Source: Pseudomonas sp. Fl4BN1 (GTDB lineage Bacteria > Pseudomonadota > Gammaproteobacteria > Pseudomonadales > Pseudomonadaceae). From it: 64,000 nucleotides of DNA. This document shows positions 34,576 to 42,332 of the stretch, one piece after another (position 1 is the first letter of the stretch; every line of letters starts with the position of its first letter). The position numbers and the translations under genes are program-made. The stretch is from the NCBI RefSeq assembly GCF_009908285.1, contig NZ_JAAARM010000015.1:62001-126000 (forward strand), given 5' to 3'. The notes under the pieces were generated by a model. That model made no database searches. It was not told where the DNA came from and saw only the letters and a program-made list of their open reading frames with translations.

Positions 34576-35070
34576 TTACTGGGCGTGCTTATGCTCTGGC
34601 GTGGTCTCTGGCGCTTGCTTCTGCACTGCCACTTCGACGGTCACCTCACCGGACTTCTCGAAGTGCAGGGTCAGCGGGAAGCGCTTGCCATCGGTGAGCA
34701 GGCTGCGGTCCTTAAGCTCCATCAGCATCACGTGGTAGCCCATGGGGGCGAACTTCACTTCGCCGTTGGCAGGTACGGCAACCTTGTCCACTTGTTGCAT
34801 CTTCATCAGGTCGCCCTGCATGACGTGCTCATGCAGCTCGGCCCTGCCGGCAATCGGGGAGTCGACGCTGAGCAGGGTGTCGGCATTCTTGCCCGGGTTG
34901 TGCACCACGAAGTAGGCCGCGACGGTCGGCGCGTTCGGCGGCAGCTCCTGGGACCAGGGGTGGGCGATTTGCAACTCGCCGGCCTTGTAGTCATGGGCGG
35001 TGGCGAAACAGGCAGGCAGCAGCAACGCGGCCAGCAGCAGGGATTGCTTGACCAGGGACGGTTTCAACAT
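34576..35070 (-). CDS. Periplasmic copper chaperone, PCu(A)C family
   Basis: 164 aa from ATG 35070, which has GGAGAA 7 nt upstream; the longer frame is not favoured. A signal peptide (about 1-25, ending A-T-A) precedes the PCu(A)C domain with Y-K-A-G-E-L-Q-I-A-H-P-W-S, A-E-L-H-E-H-V-M-Q-G-D-L-M-K-M and G-Y-H-V-M-L-M, the His/Met set that binds Cu(I). The C-terminal tail is His/Lys-rich. Family members deliver copper to cytochrome oxidase CuA or trap it in the periplasm. It lies between the two DUF2946 genes. Confidence 0.9.
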   Translation of the reverse strand: MLKPSLVKQSLLLAALLLPACFATAHDYKAGELQIAHPWSQELPPNAPTVAAYFVVHNPGKNADTLLSVDSPIAGRAELHEHVMQGDLMKMQQVDKVAVPANGEVKFAPMGYHVMLMELKDRSLLTDGKRFPLTLHFEKSGEVTVEVAVQKQAPETTPEHKHAQ

Positions 35071-35119
35071 GGCGGTTCTCCAGAACGATTCAAAAACGCA
35101 GATCACTTGCGAAAGGGAA

Positions 35120-35518
35120 TCATGCCAGAGGTGGGGCACCAGGGTTCAGGCTGGGCCATTGCTGGCGCAGCGTGAGCATTTCGATCTTCGGTTGCGGGGC
35201 GCCCGGCAGGGCGGCGAAGCGAACGAAATTCAGCTGGGGCGGATGGCCGGGCAAGGCCACCAGAGGGGCCGAACCGGAGCAGCACCAGCAGTGCTGCATG
35301 TTCGAGTGGTCGTCATTCTGTGGCGCATTCTGCTCAAGCTTGCCCAGGGAAATGGCCACCAGCTTGGTGCCGCTGGCCGAGCAGAAGCTGCCCCACAGCA
35401 GTTGTTCGTCCAGCCCTTGGCCAGTGCGCTGCATGGCCCCGGAAAGCGGCATGGCAAGCATGTTGAACAGCACTGCGAAGCAGGCGATCCAGGCAAATGC
35501 GAGCCGTTGTCGGGACAT
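35120..35518 (-). CDS. DUF2946 protein, first gene of the copper cluster
   Basis: 132 aa. An N-terminal hydrophobic segment (about 7-24) may be a signal anchor. A M-Q-H-C-W-C-C-S-G-S cluster near residue 75 and an earlier S-F-C-S-A provide Cys/His ligands as in the other DUF2946 protein. The final part is Pro-rich. It is the most upstream gene of the minus-strand run DUF2946, PCu(A)C, DUF2946, oprC. The region ahead of it contains an inverted repeat that could be an operator. Confidence 0.75.
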   Translation of the reverse strand: MSRQRLAFAWIACFAVLFNMLAMPLSGAMQRTGQGLDEQLLWGSFCSASGTKLVAISLGKLEQNAPQNDDHSNMQHCWCCSGSAPLVALPGHPPQLNFVRFAALPGAPQPKIEMLTLRQQWPSLNPGAPPLA

Positions 35519-35539
35519 GATGGACGATCCGTCGGTTGA

Positions 35540-35568
35540 GCGATCAGGTGGGTATTTAGCCTGATCGC
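35540..35568. promoter_or_regulatory. Inverted repeat upstream of the copper cluster
   Basis: GCGATCAGG and CCTGATCGC, a perfect 9-bp inverted repeat with an 11-bp AT-containing spacer, 22 bp before the DUF2946 start. It may be an operator or part of a leader hairpin. It does not match a CueR-type box that I can recognise. Confidence 0.4.
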
Positions 35569-35579
35569 TGTGGATAAGT

Positions 35580-35601
35580 AAAAAAACACCGTGTGCGGTG
35601 T
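35580..35601 (-). terminator. Rho-independent terminator of the toxin-antitoxin operon
   Basis: On the minus strand ACACCG, CACA loop, CGGTGT is followed by seven T residues. It lies 18 bp after the antitoxin stop. Confidence 0.8.
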
Positions 35602-35618
35602 GGTGTCGCAGTGCCGGC

Positions 35619-35909
35619 TCAGGCAGGGCTGACGTGGAGCTTCAGCCCCAGGGCCTTCATGACCTTGATGATCGTTGCGAACTCGGGATTGCCCTGGCTG
35701 CCTAGGGCCTTGTACAGGCTCTCGCGGCCCAGGCCGGTGTCACGTGCGACCTGGGTCATGCCCCGGGCTCGGGCGATGTCGTTGAGTGCGGCGCGGATCA
35801 GTACGCCATCGCCGCTGTCTTCCTCGAAGCAGGCGTCGAGGTAGGCGACCATGTCTTCAGGGGTCTTGAGATATTCTGCCGCGTCGAAGCGGCTCACTGG
35901 GGTACGCAT
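35619..35909 (-). CDS. Antitoxin of a HigBA-like module (HI1420-type helix-turn-helix)
   Basis: 96 aa. The N-terminus S-R-F-D-A-A-E-Y-L-K-T and the HTH segment M-T-Q-V-A-R-D-T-G-L-G-R-E-S-L-Y-K-A-L, followed by P-E-F-A-T-I-I-K-V-M-K-A-L-G-L, are typical of the addiction-module antidote family that includes HI1420. It should neutralise the upstream RelE/ParE-type toxin and repress the pair through its HTH. It starts 3 bp after the toxin stop, so the order is toxin first. A clear terminator follows. Confidence 0.88.
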   Translation of the reverse strand: MRTPVSRFDAAEYLKTPEDMVAYLDACFEEDSGDGVLIRAALNDIARARGMTQVARDTGLGRESLYKALGSQGNPEFATIIKVMKALGLKLHVSPA

Positions 35910-35912
35910 GTT

Positions 35913-36215
35913 TCAGCCCTCGCTCTTGAGGTCGTGAGCCAGCTGCCTGGCCCGTTGGATATCGCGACTTTGGGTGGCTTTGTCGCCACCGATCAACAAC
36001 AGGTAGATCGTCTGGGCGCGGCGCGAAAAGTACACCCGATAACCCGGGCCGCGATGAATGCGCATCTCATGAACACCTTCACCCACGGGTTCACAGTCGC
36101 CGAACCGGCCCAGTTGTGCAGCCCTGATCCGGGCCAGCACGCGGGTTTTTCCTTGGGGGTCTTTCAGACGTACAAGCCAGCGGGTGAACTCCTGAGTCTG
36201 CTCAAAGATGAACAT
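35913..36215 (-). CDS. RelE/ParE-family toxin (HI1419-type)
   Basis: 100 aa from ATG 36215 (M-F-I-F-E-Q-T-Q-E-F), with AAGGA about 11 nt upstream; a longer in-frame start exists at 36248. Typical features: F-T-R-W-L-V-R-L-K-D near the N-terminus, A-R-I-R-A-A-Q-L-G-R-F-G-D, V-H-E-M-R-I-H-R-G-P-G-Y-R-V-Y-F and L-L-L-I-G-G-D-K-A-T-Q. Members are ribosome-dependent mRNA interferases or related inhibitors. The pair sits between the copper and cobalamin loci. The 184 bp upstream (36216-36399) should hold its promoter; no sure site was seen. Confidence 0.87.
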   Translation of the reverse strand: MFIFEQTQEFTRWLVRLKDPQGKTRVLARIRAAQLGRFGDCEPVGEGVHEMRIHRGPGYRVYFSRRAQTIYLLLIGGDKATQSRDIQRARQLAHDLKSEG

Positions 36216-36399
36216 GGCGACTGTATTCCTTGGGATACGAGCTGGCAAGTCATTCGCCAGACTTAAACGCAGTGGAGCGACGACCGGACCTGAAGCGGGT
36301 GCGGTCGCTGCTGAACCTTTCCAAGGAGGCTAAAATATTGCCGGGCCAGTCGCTGCCAGGGGTTTCCCAAGAGTGTGTGGGGTACGACGCCTTTGTCTG

Positions 36400-37128
36400 T
36401 CAGGCGTAGGCCAGTTGACTCAGGGCGGCCAGGACCTCGGTCACGCTGGCAAAGCTGCGGTCGACCTCGGGCAGGTCGGGGCGCTTGAGCACCAGGACCG
36501 GTACCCCGCGTTCGCGAGCCACTTCCAGCTTGGGCTCGGTGGCGCTGCTGCCGCTGTTCTTGCTGATCAGCACATCGATTTGCCGACGCTCGAACAGTTC
36601 GCGCTCGTCCGCGATCAGGAACGGCCCGCGCGCACCAATCACTTCACAGCGCGGGTTGCCGGGGTACGCCTCCAGGGCGCGCAGGGTCCAGAACTGTTCG
36701 GGAGGGATTTCATCCAGGTGCTGCAAGGGTTCGCGGCCGAGGGTGAACAGGGGGCGCTTGAATGGCTGCAGGGTCTGTACCAGGTGTGACCAGTCGGCTA
36801 CTTCACGCCAGTCATCGCCCGCCTGGGGTTGCCAGGCGGGGCGCCGCAGGGCCCAGCAGGGCACGCCGCTGAGCGCTGCAGCGGCCACGGCATTGGCGCT
36901 GATCTGCGCGGCATAGGGGTGAGTGGCGTCCAGCAACAGGCTGATCCGTTGCTCGCGAATAAAGCCTGCCAGGCCCTCGGCACCGCCGTAACCGCCGACC
37001 CGCACCTGGCAGGCCAGGTCGCTGGGCACCCGGCCGACGCCGGCCAGGCTGTAGATATGTTGCGGACCCAGGGTGCGGGCGATGGCCAGTGCCTCGGTGA
37101 CCCCGCCCAACAACAGGATGCGGGTCAT
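36400..37128 (-). CDS. cobK: Precorrin-6A reductase CobK
   Basis: 242 aa from ATG 37128 (M-T-R-I-L-L-L-G-G-V-T-E-A), which overlaps the cbiD stop by 4 bp; the longer frame is spurious. NADPH-binding L-L-G-G-V-T-E-A-L-A-I-A, D-A-T-H-P-Y-A, F-T-L-G-R-E-P-L and I-S-K-N-S-G are family motifs. It reduces precorrin-6A to precorrin-6B in the aerobic cobalamin pathway. It is last in the minus-strand group cobL-cbiD-cobK. Confidence 0.93.
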   Translation of the reverse strand: MTRILLLGGVTEALAIARTLGPQHIYSLAGVGRVPSDLACQVRVGGYGGAEGLAGFIREQRISLLLDATHPYAAQISANAVAAAALSGVPCWALRRPAWQPQAGDDWREVADWSHLVQTLQPFKRPLFTLGREPLQHLDEIPPEQFWTLRALEAYPGNPRCEVIGARGPFLIADERELFERRQIDVLISKNSGSSATEPKLEVARERGVPVLVLKRPDLPEVDRSFASVTEVLAALSQLAYA

Positions 37129-38222
37129 TGCAACGCTCCGGCGTGGCCGACGATGCCGCCCTGGCGATCGATGGCGAAGACTTCCACCTGGACCTGGGGC
37201 GGCACCACGCTGCGGGCGAAGTCCAGGGCGTGCTGGCACACCGCGTTGCCCAGGGCGACCCCGGCAGCGCTGGCCATGGCCAGCGCCTGCTGGCTGGTGT
37301 TGGCCTCGCGGATGGCCTGTTGCAGGGCCGGATCGGCGCCCACTTCAGCAGCCCATTGCGCCAGTTGTGGCAAGTCGATGCTGGAGTGGCGGCTGTGCAG
37401 GTCCATGTGCCCGGCCGCCAGCTTGCTGATCTTGCCGAAGCCACCACACAGGCTGAGTTTGGCCACCGGCACTTTGCGCAGGTGCTTGAGCACTGCGCCG
37501 ACAAAATCGCCCATTTCGATCAGGGCGATTTCCGGCAGCCCATAGACCCGGCGCATGGTGTCCTCACTGGCGTTGCCGGTGCAGGCGGCGATGTGCTGGT
37601 AGCCATTGGTCTTGGCCACATCGATGCCCTGGTGGATCGAAGCGATATAGGCTGCGCAGGAGAAGGGCCGGACAATGCCACTGGTGCCCAGGATCGACAA
37701 CCCACCGAGAATCCCCAGGCGCGGGTTCATGGTTTTCAGGGCCAGGGCTTCACCGCCCTCGACATTCACCGTGACTTCGAAGCCGCCGGCGTAGGCTTGC
37801 TCCTCGGCGAGTCGCTGCAGATGCTCGCTGATCATCCGCCGCGGTACCGGATTGATCGCCGGCTCGCCCACTGCCAGGACCAGGCCGGGGCGGGTCACGG
37901 TGCCGACCCCTGAGCCTGCGACGAAGCGAATTCCCGGTTCGCGGGTCAGGCACACCTGGGAGTACAGCAGGGCGCCGTGGGTAACATCCGGATCGTCGCC
38001 GGCGTCCTTGAGGGTTCCGGCTTCGGCGCCGTCTACGGTGTGGCGGCAGAACTCCAGGCGCATCTGTACCTGCTTGCCCTTGGGCAGGACGATATCCACC
38101 GCATCCGCGTTGACGCCCGCCAACAGCAGGCGAGCAGCGGCCAGGCTGGTGGCGGTGGCGCAACTGCCGGTGGTCAGGCCACTGCGCAGGGGCGTGGGCT
38201 GCTCAGCCGTTTCCTCACGCAT
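37125..38222 (-). CDS. cbiD: Cobalt-precorrin-5B C1-methyltransferase CbiD
   Basis: 365 aa from ATG 38222 (M-R-E-E-T-A-E-Q); a GTG three codons earlier is possible. The hallmark L-R-S-G-L-T-T-G-S-C-A-T-A-T-S-L-A-A-A starts the protein, and G-G-F-G-K-I-S-K-L-A-A-G-H-M-D-L-H-S-R and E-M-G-D-F-V-G are present. CbiD is named from the anaerobic pathway, yet pseudomonads carry it inside the aerobic cluster beside CobK and CobL, as here. In the window no cobF is seen, so CbiD could provide the C1 methylation step; this is inference. Confidence 0.93.
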   Translation of the reverse strand: MREETAEQPTPLRSGLTTGSCATATSLAAARLLLAGVNADAVDIVLPKGKQVQMRLEFCRHTVDGAEAGTLKDAGDDPDVTHGALLYSQVCLTREPGIRFVAGSGVGTVTRPGLVLAVGEPAINPVPRRMISEHLQRLAEEQAYAGGFEVTVNVEGGEALALKTMNPRLGILGGLSILGTSGIVRPFSCAAYIASIHQGIDVAKTNGYQHIAACTGNASEDTMRRVYGLPEIALIEMGDFVGAVLKHLRKVPVAKLSLCGGFGKISKLAAGHMDLHSRHSSIDLPQLAQWAAEVGADPALQQAIREANTSQQALAMASAAGVALGNAVCQHALDFARSVVPPQVQVEVFAIDRQGGIVGHAGALQ

Positions 38223-38288
38223 AGCGCACACCCTGCAAGGGCGAGCGTGCCCGTGAACAAGCGTTTGCGCACCCGCACGAGGACGCGT

Positions 38289-38312
38289 TCGCAGGCAAGC
38301 CCGCGGCTACCA
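38289..38312. repeat. Single REP-like element between cbiD and cobL
   Basis: TTCGCAGGCAAGCCCGCGGC followed by TACC resembles a separate pseudomonad REP class (GGTAGCCGCGGGCTTGCC on the other strand). The rest of the 38223-38315 gap is GC-rich with no clear second arm. Confidence 0.5.
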
Positions 38313-38315
38313 GGG

Positions 38316-39530
38316 TCATGGCAATTCCTGGGGTTTTTGCAGGTCCAGCAGGGTGATCGGCAAGGCTTGGCGCCAGGTGTCGAATTCCCCCAGGGGCTGG
38401 GCCTGGGCGATATGGATGCGGGTCAGTTCACCGCCGTGCCGGTCACGCCAGTCCATCAAGGTCATTTCGCTTTGCAGGGTCACCGCATTGGCCACCAGGC
38501 GTCCGCCAGGCTTGAGTTGTTCCCAGCAGGCCTGCAGTACGCCGTCACGGGTCACGCCGCCGCCGATGAACACCGCGTCCGGACGCTCCAGCCCGACCAG
38601 GGCCTGGGGTGCGCTGCCGCGAATCAGTTGCAGTCCGGGCACTCCAAGCACTTCGCGGTTGTGTTCGATCAACTGTTGGCGGCCAGTGTCGGCCTCGATG
38701 GCCAGGGCTCGGCAGCTAGGGTGCGCGCGCATCCATTCGATGCCGATGGAGCCGCTGCCGGCCCCCACATCCCAGAGCAATTCACCGGGCACCGGAGCCA
38801 GGCGCGCCAGGGTGATGGCGCGCACGTCGCGCTTGGTCAGTTGGCCGTCGTGCTGAAAGGCTGCGTCAGGCAGGCCGGCCAGGCGCGACAGACGCAGCGT
38901 ATTGGGCTCGGCCCGGCATTCGATGGCCAGCAGGTTCAGGTCGGCAATCGGTGGATCGCTCCAGTCATTGGCAGTGCCATCTACCCGTCGCTCCAGTGGC
39001 CCTCCCAGGTGCTCCAGCACACTGATCCGGCTCGGGCCGAAGCCGCGTTCACGCAGCAGACCGGCGATGGCCGCCGGGCTGTGGCCGTCATTGCTCAGCA
39101 CCAGCAGGCGTACGCCGCTGAACAGCTGTGCATTGAGCGCGGCGATTGGCCGCGCCACCACCGACAGGGTGACCACTTCCTGCAGCGGCCAGCCCAGGCG
39201 TGCGGCAGCCAGGGAATAAGCGGAAGGGAAGGGCAGCACCTGCAGTTCATGCGCCGGCAGTTGCCGCGCCAGGCTGGCACCGACGCCGAACAGCATCGGG
39301 TCGCCGCTGGCCAGCACGCAGACTGCTGTGCCCCGCTGGCTCAGCACTGGCTCCAGTGAAAACGGGCTGGGCCACAGCTGGCGCTCGCCACGGATGCACG
39401 CCGGCAGCAGATCCAGCTGGCGCTGGCCGCCGACGATCCGCGAGGCCCCCAGCAGGGCGTGACGGGCATTCCTGCCCAGGCCCTTGAAGCCGTCTTCACC
39501 GATTCCCACTACTGTCAGCCAGGGCGACAT
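38316..39530 (-). CDS. cobL: Precorrin-6Y C5,15-methyltransferase (decarboxylating) CobL (CbiE-CbiT fusion)
   Basis: 404 aa from ATG 39530, which has AGGAAAA just upstream; the far longer frame runs antisense through cobG and is not real. The N-terminal half is the tetrapyrrole methylase (CbiE) with V-V-G-I-G-E-D-G and L-A-S-G-D-P-M-L-F-G-V-G; the C-terminal half is the SAM methyltransferase (CbiT) with L-L-W-D-V-G-A-G-S-G-S-I-G-I-E-W. It methylates C5 and C15 and decarboxylates the acetate side chain. It is the first gene of the minus-strand cob group. Confidence 0.95.
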   Translation of the reverse strand: MSPWLTVVGIGEDGFKGLGRNARHALLGASRIVGGQRQLDLLPACIRGERQLWPSPFSLEPVLSQRGTAVCVLASGDPMLFGVGASLARQLPAHELQVLPFPSAYSLAAARLGWPLQEVVTLSVVARPIAALNAQLFSGVRLLVLSNDGHSPAAIAGLLRERGFGPSRISVLEHLGGPLERRVDGTANDWSDPPIADLNLLAIECRAEPNTLRLSRLAGLPDAAFQHDGQLTKRDVRAITLARLAPVPGELLWDVGAGSGSIGIEWMRAHPSCRALAIEADTGRQQLIEHNREVLGVPGLQLIRGSAPQALVGLERPDAVFIGGGVTRDGVLQACWEQLKPGGRLVANAVTLQSEMTLMDWRDRHGGELTRIHIAQAQPLGEFDTWRQALPITLLDLQKPQELP

Positions 39531-39668
39531 CACTTTTCCTCGAACATAAAACCTGATGTTCCGACAGGCAGGCTTTTCATGCCTTCGGACAAAGCAGGCA
39601 TAATACCGCGCCTTCGCTGACGAAGCGCTTTTCCCACACTGCCGGCCACCCCTTTGAACGAACGCTCG

Positions 39669-40982
39669 ATGTCCACTGCCATCCGTCCCTCGGCTTGCCC
39701 GGGGTTGCTGCGCATCGTCCCGGCGCTGGACGGTGGCATCTGCCGGATCAAGCTGGCGGGCGGGGCCATCAGCGCGACCCAGGCGCTGGCGGTGGCCGAT
39801 GCAGCGCAGGCTTATGCCGGCGGGGTGATCGAGGCCACCAATCGCGCCAACCTGCAGATTCGCGGCATTGGTGCGGAGCATCAGGCGTTGATCGCCAAAC
39901 TGCTGGCGGCCGGCCTGGGACCGACCTCCGCCGCCGGCGACGATGTGCGCAACCTGATGCTCAGCCCCAGCGCCGGGATTGACCCGCTGCGGCTGCTGGA
40001 CACCCGGCCCCTGGCCGGGCAGATCCTCGAGACCTTGCAGAGCCATCCGCGCTTCCACGAGTTGTCGGCCAAGTTTGCCGTGCAACTCGACGGCGGCGAG
40101 GCCCTGGCCATGCTCGAGCATCACCACGATCTGTGGCTGGCGGCCCTTGAGCGCGACGGACAATTGCTGCTGGCCTTTGGCTTGGCCGGTTGCCCTGTGG
40201 ATAAACCTGTAGCCGCGGTGCCGCTGGAGCAGGGCCACGAGCTGCTGGTGGCGGTGCTCGAGCTGTTCCTCGAACAGGCCCTGCCCGAGCAGACGCGCAT
40301 GCGTCATTTGCTGGCGCAAATGCCGGTGAGCGATTTTGTCGCGCTGCTGGATCAGCGTTTGAGTCGTCCCTTGTTGAACATCGATGGCTGGCAGCGCCCG
40401 GCCGCCGCCGAAGGCCTGCACCTGGGAACTTATCCACAGAGCGACAGCGGGCGGGTGTATGTCGGCGCGGTCACGCCCTTGGGACGCCTCGATCCCGACA
40501 TGCTCAAGGGCGTCGCGCAGTTGGCGCAGCGTTACGGCGACGCCAGCCTGCGTTTCACCCCCTGGCAGAGCCTGCTGCTGCCCTTCATTGCCCTGGCGGA
40601 CGCTCCGGCAGTCACTGCGCAGTTGAGTCAACTGGGCCTGCTGTGCAGCCCTGGGCAGGCCTTGGCCCATCTGATTGCCTGCACCGGTTCCAATGGTTGC
40701 GGCAAGGCCCTGGCCGAGACCAAGGGCGATGCCGTCAGGCTGGCAGCCTTGCTGCAACGTCACGGCCGCTGCCTGGATGTGCACCTGTCGGCCTGTTCGC
40801 GCTCCTGTGCTGCCGCCCATGTGGCTGCGGCCACCTTGCTGGCCGTGGCCCCCGGGCGCTATGACGTTTATTTTCGCGATGCCGCGCAGCCGGGTTTCGG
40901 CACGTTGCACGCACGTAACCTTTCTATTGAAGCGGCAGAGGCTGTACTTGAAGCCCGCCCACGGAGTCACCTTGATGATTGA
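39669..40982 (+). CDS. cobG: Precorrin-3B synthase CobG
   Basis: 437 aa from ATG 39669 (M-S-T-A-I-R-P-S-A). It belongs to the nitrite/sulfite reductase fold family; the Fe4S4 cysteines are visible in A-C-T-G-S-N-G-C-G-K-A-L and S-A-C-S-R-S-C-A-A-A-H. It uses oxygen to hydroxylate C20 of precorrin-3A, so its presence marks the aerobic route. It begins a plus-strand operon diverging from cobL, with 138 bp between the starts; I saw no cobalamin riboswitch there. It overlaps cobH by 8 bp. Confidence 0.95.
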   Translation: MSTAIRPSACPGLLRIVPALDGGICRIKLAGGAISATQALAVADAAQAYAGGVIEATNRANLQIRGIGAEHQALIAKLLAAGLGPTSAAGDDVRNLMLSPSAGIDPLRLLDTRPLAGQILETLQSHPRFHELSAKFAVQLDGGEALAMLEHHHDLWLAALERDGQLLLAFGLAGCPVDKPVAAVPLEQGHELLVAVLELFLEQALPEQTRMRHLLAQMPVSDFVALLDQRLSRPLLNIDGWQRPAAAEGLHLGTYPQSDSGRVYVGAVTPLGRLDPDMLKGVAQLAQRYGDASLRFTPWQSLLLPFIALADAPAVTAQLSQLGLLCSPGQALAHLIACTGSNGCGKALAETKGDAVRLAALLQRHGRCLDVHLSACSRSCAAAHVAAATLLAVAPGRYDVYFRDAAQPGFGTLHARNLSIEAAEAVLEARPRSHLDD

Positions 40983-41601
40983 TTACATCCGCGACGGTCA
41001 GGAGATCTATCGCAACTCCTTCGCGATCATCCGCGAAGAAGCCAGGCTCGATCGCATTCCTGCCGACCTGGAAAAACTCGCGGTGCGCGTGATCCACGCC
41101 TGCGGCATGGTCGAGGCCATCGACGGCCTGCAGTTCTCGGCAGGCGCAGGCAAGGCCGGGCGCGATGCCCTGGCCGCCGGTGCACCGATCCTCTGCGATG
41201 CGCGGATGGTCTGCGAAGGCATCACGCGGGCGCGTTTGCCCGCCAACAATCAGGTGATCTGCACCCTGCGCGACGACAGCGTGCCGGAGCTGGCCCGGGA
41301 GCTGGGCAACACCCGCTCGGCGGCGGCCCTGGAGCTGTGGCGCCCGCACCTGGAAGGCAGCGTGGTGGTGATCGGCAACGCCCCCACCGCGTTGTTCTAC
41401 CTGTTGGAAATGCTCGATGCCGGGGCACCGAAACCCGCACTGATCCTCGGCTTCCCGGTGGGTTTTGTCGGCGCCGCCGAATCCAAGGCGATGCTCGCTG
41501 CGGACAGCCGGGGCGTGCCCTTCGTGATCATGCAGGGTCGCCTCGGTGGCAGCGCCATGGCCGCCGCCGCCGTCAATGCCCTGGCCACGGAGATCGAATG
41601 A
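40975..41601 (+). CDS. cobH: Precorrin-8X methylmutase CobH
   Basis: 208 aa from ATG 40975 inside the end of cobG. The catalytic His is in R-V-I-H-A-C-G-M-V-E, and I-L-C-D-A-R-M-V-C-E-G-I, V-V-I-G-N-A-P-T-A-L-F and G-F-P-V-G-F-V-G-A-A-E-S-K are typical. It moves the C11 methyl to C12, producing hydrogenobyrinate. The open frame starts much further upstream but only this segment is CobH. It overlaps cobI by 4 bp. Confidence 0.95.
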   Translation: MIDYIRDGQEIYRNSFAIIREEARLDRIPADLEKLAVRVIHACGMVEAIDGLQFSAGAGKAGRDALAAGAPILCDARMVCEGITRARLPANNQVICTLRDDSVPELARELGNTRSAAALELWRPHLEGSVVVIGNAPTALFYLLEMLDAGAPKPALILGFPVGFVGAAESKAMLAADSRGVPFVIMQGRLGGSAMAAAAVNALATEIE

Positions 41602-42332
41602 TGCAGCAACCTGGACGTTTGATCGGCCTCGGCGTCGGCCCCGGTGACCCGGAACTGATTACTGTCAAAGCCCTGCGCCTGCTGCGTGAGTCGCCGGTGG
41701 TGGCGTATTTCGTCGCCAAGGGCAAAAAGGGCAACGCCTTCGGTATCATCGAGGCGCACCTGCAACAAGCCCAGACCTTGATGCCGCTGGTGTATCCGGT
41801 GACCACCGAAGTGCTGGAGGCGCCGCTGTCCTATGAACAGATAATCAGCGATTTCTACGACAGTGCCAGCGAGGCATTGGCGGTACACCTGGACGCCGGC
41901 CGCGATGTGGCGGTGATCTGTGAAGGTGACCCGTTCTTCTACGGTTCCTACATGTACCTGCATGACCGCCTGGCCGAACGCTATCAGGCCGAAGTAGTGC
42001 CGGGCGTGTGTTCGATGCTTGGTGGTGCCTCGGTACTGGGCGCCCCGTTGGTGTATCGCAACCAGAGCCTGTCGGTGCTCTCCGGCGTGCTGCCCCATGA
42101 CGAGCTCAAGCGGCGCCTGGCGGATGCCGATGCGGCGGTGGTGATGAAGCTGGGGCGCAACTTCCCCAAGGTGCGCCAGGTACTGCAGGAGCTGGGTCTG
42201 GCGCAGCGAGCGTTGTATGTCGAGCGCGCGACCATGGCCAACCAGAAGATCGTGCCCCTGGATGAGGTGGAGCCGATGTCTTCGCCGTACTTCTCGCTGA
42301 TCATCGTTCCCGGCGAAAGGTGGCAAGGCTGA
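41598..42332 (+). CDS. cobI: Precorrin-2 C20-methyltransferase CobI
   Basis: 244 aa from ATG 41598 in an ATGA overlap with cobH; a second ATG follows at once. SAM-dependent tetrapyrrole methylase motifs are L-I-G-L-G-V-G-P-G-D-P-E-L-I-T-V-K, V-I-C-E-G-D-P-F-F-Y-G-S and V-V-P-G-V-C-S-M. It makes precorrin-3A from precorrin-2. The stop shares one base with the cobJ start. Confidence 0.95.
   Translation: MMQQPGRLIGLGVGPGDPELITVKALRLLRESPVVAYFVAKGKKGNAFGIIEAHLQQAQTLMPLVYPVTTEVLEAPLSYEQIISDFYDSASEALAVHLDAGRDVAVICEGDPFFYGSYMYLHDRLAERYQAEVVPGVCSMLGGASVLGAPLVYRNQSLSVLSGVLPHDELKRRLADADAAVVMKLGRNFPKVRQVLQELGLAQRALYVERATMANQKIVPLDEVEPMSSPYFSLIIVPGERWQG

Noticed and set aside
39531..39668. Cobalamin riboswitch between cobL and cobG
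   Set aside because: I could not find the conserved B12-box or the required multi-stem arrangement in the 138 bp.
38316..40970. A single 884-residue minus-strand frame through cobL and antisense to cobG
   Set aside because: Only the last 404 residues match CobL, with a good start and ribosome site at 39530. The rest is antisense to cobG in GC-rich DNA.
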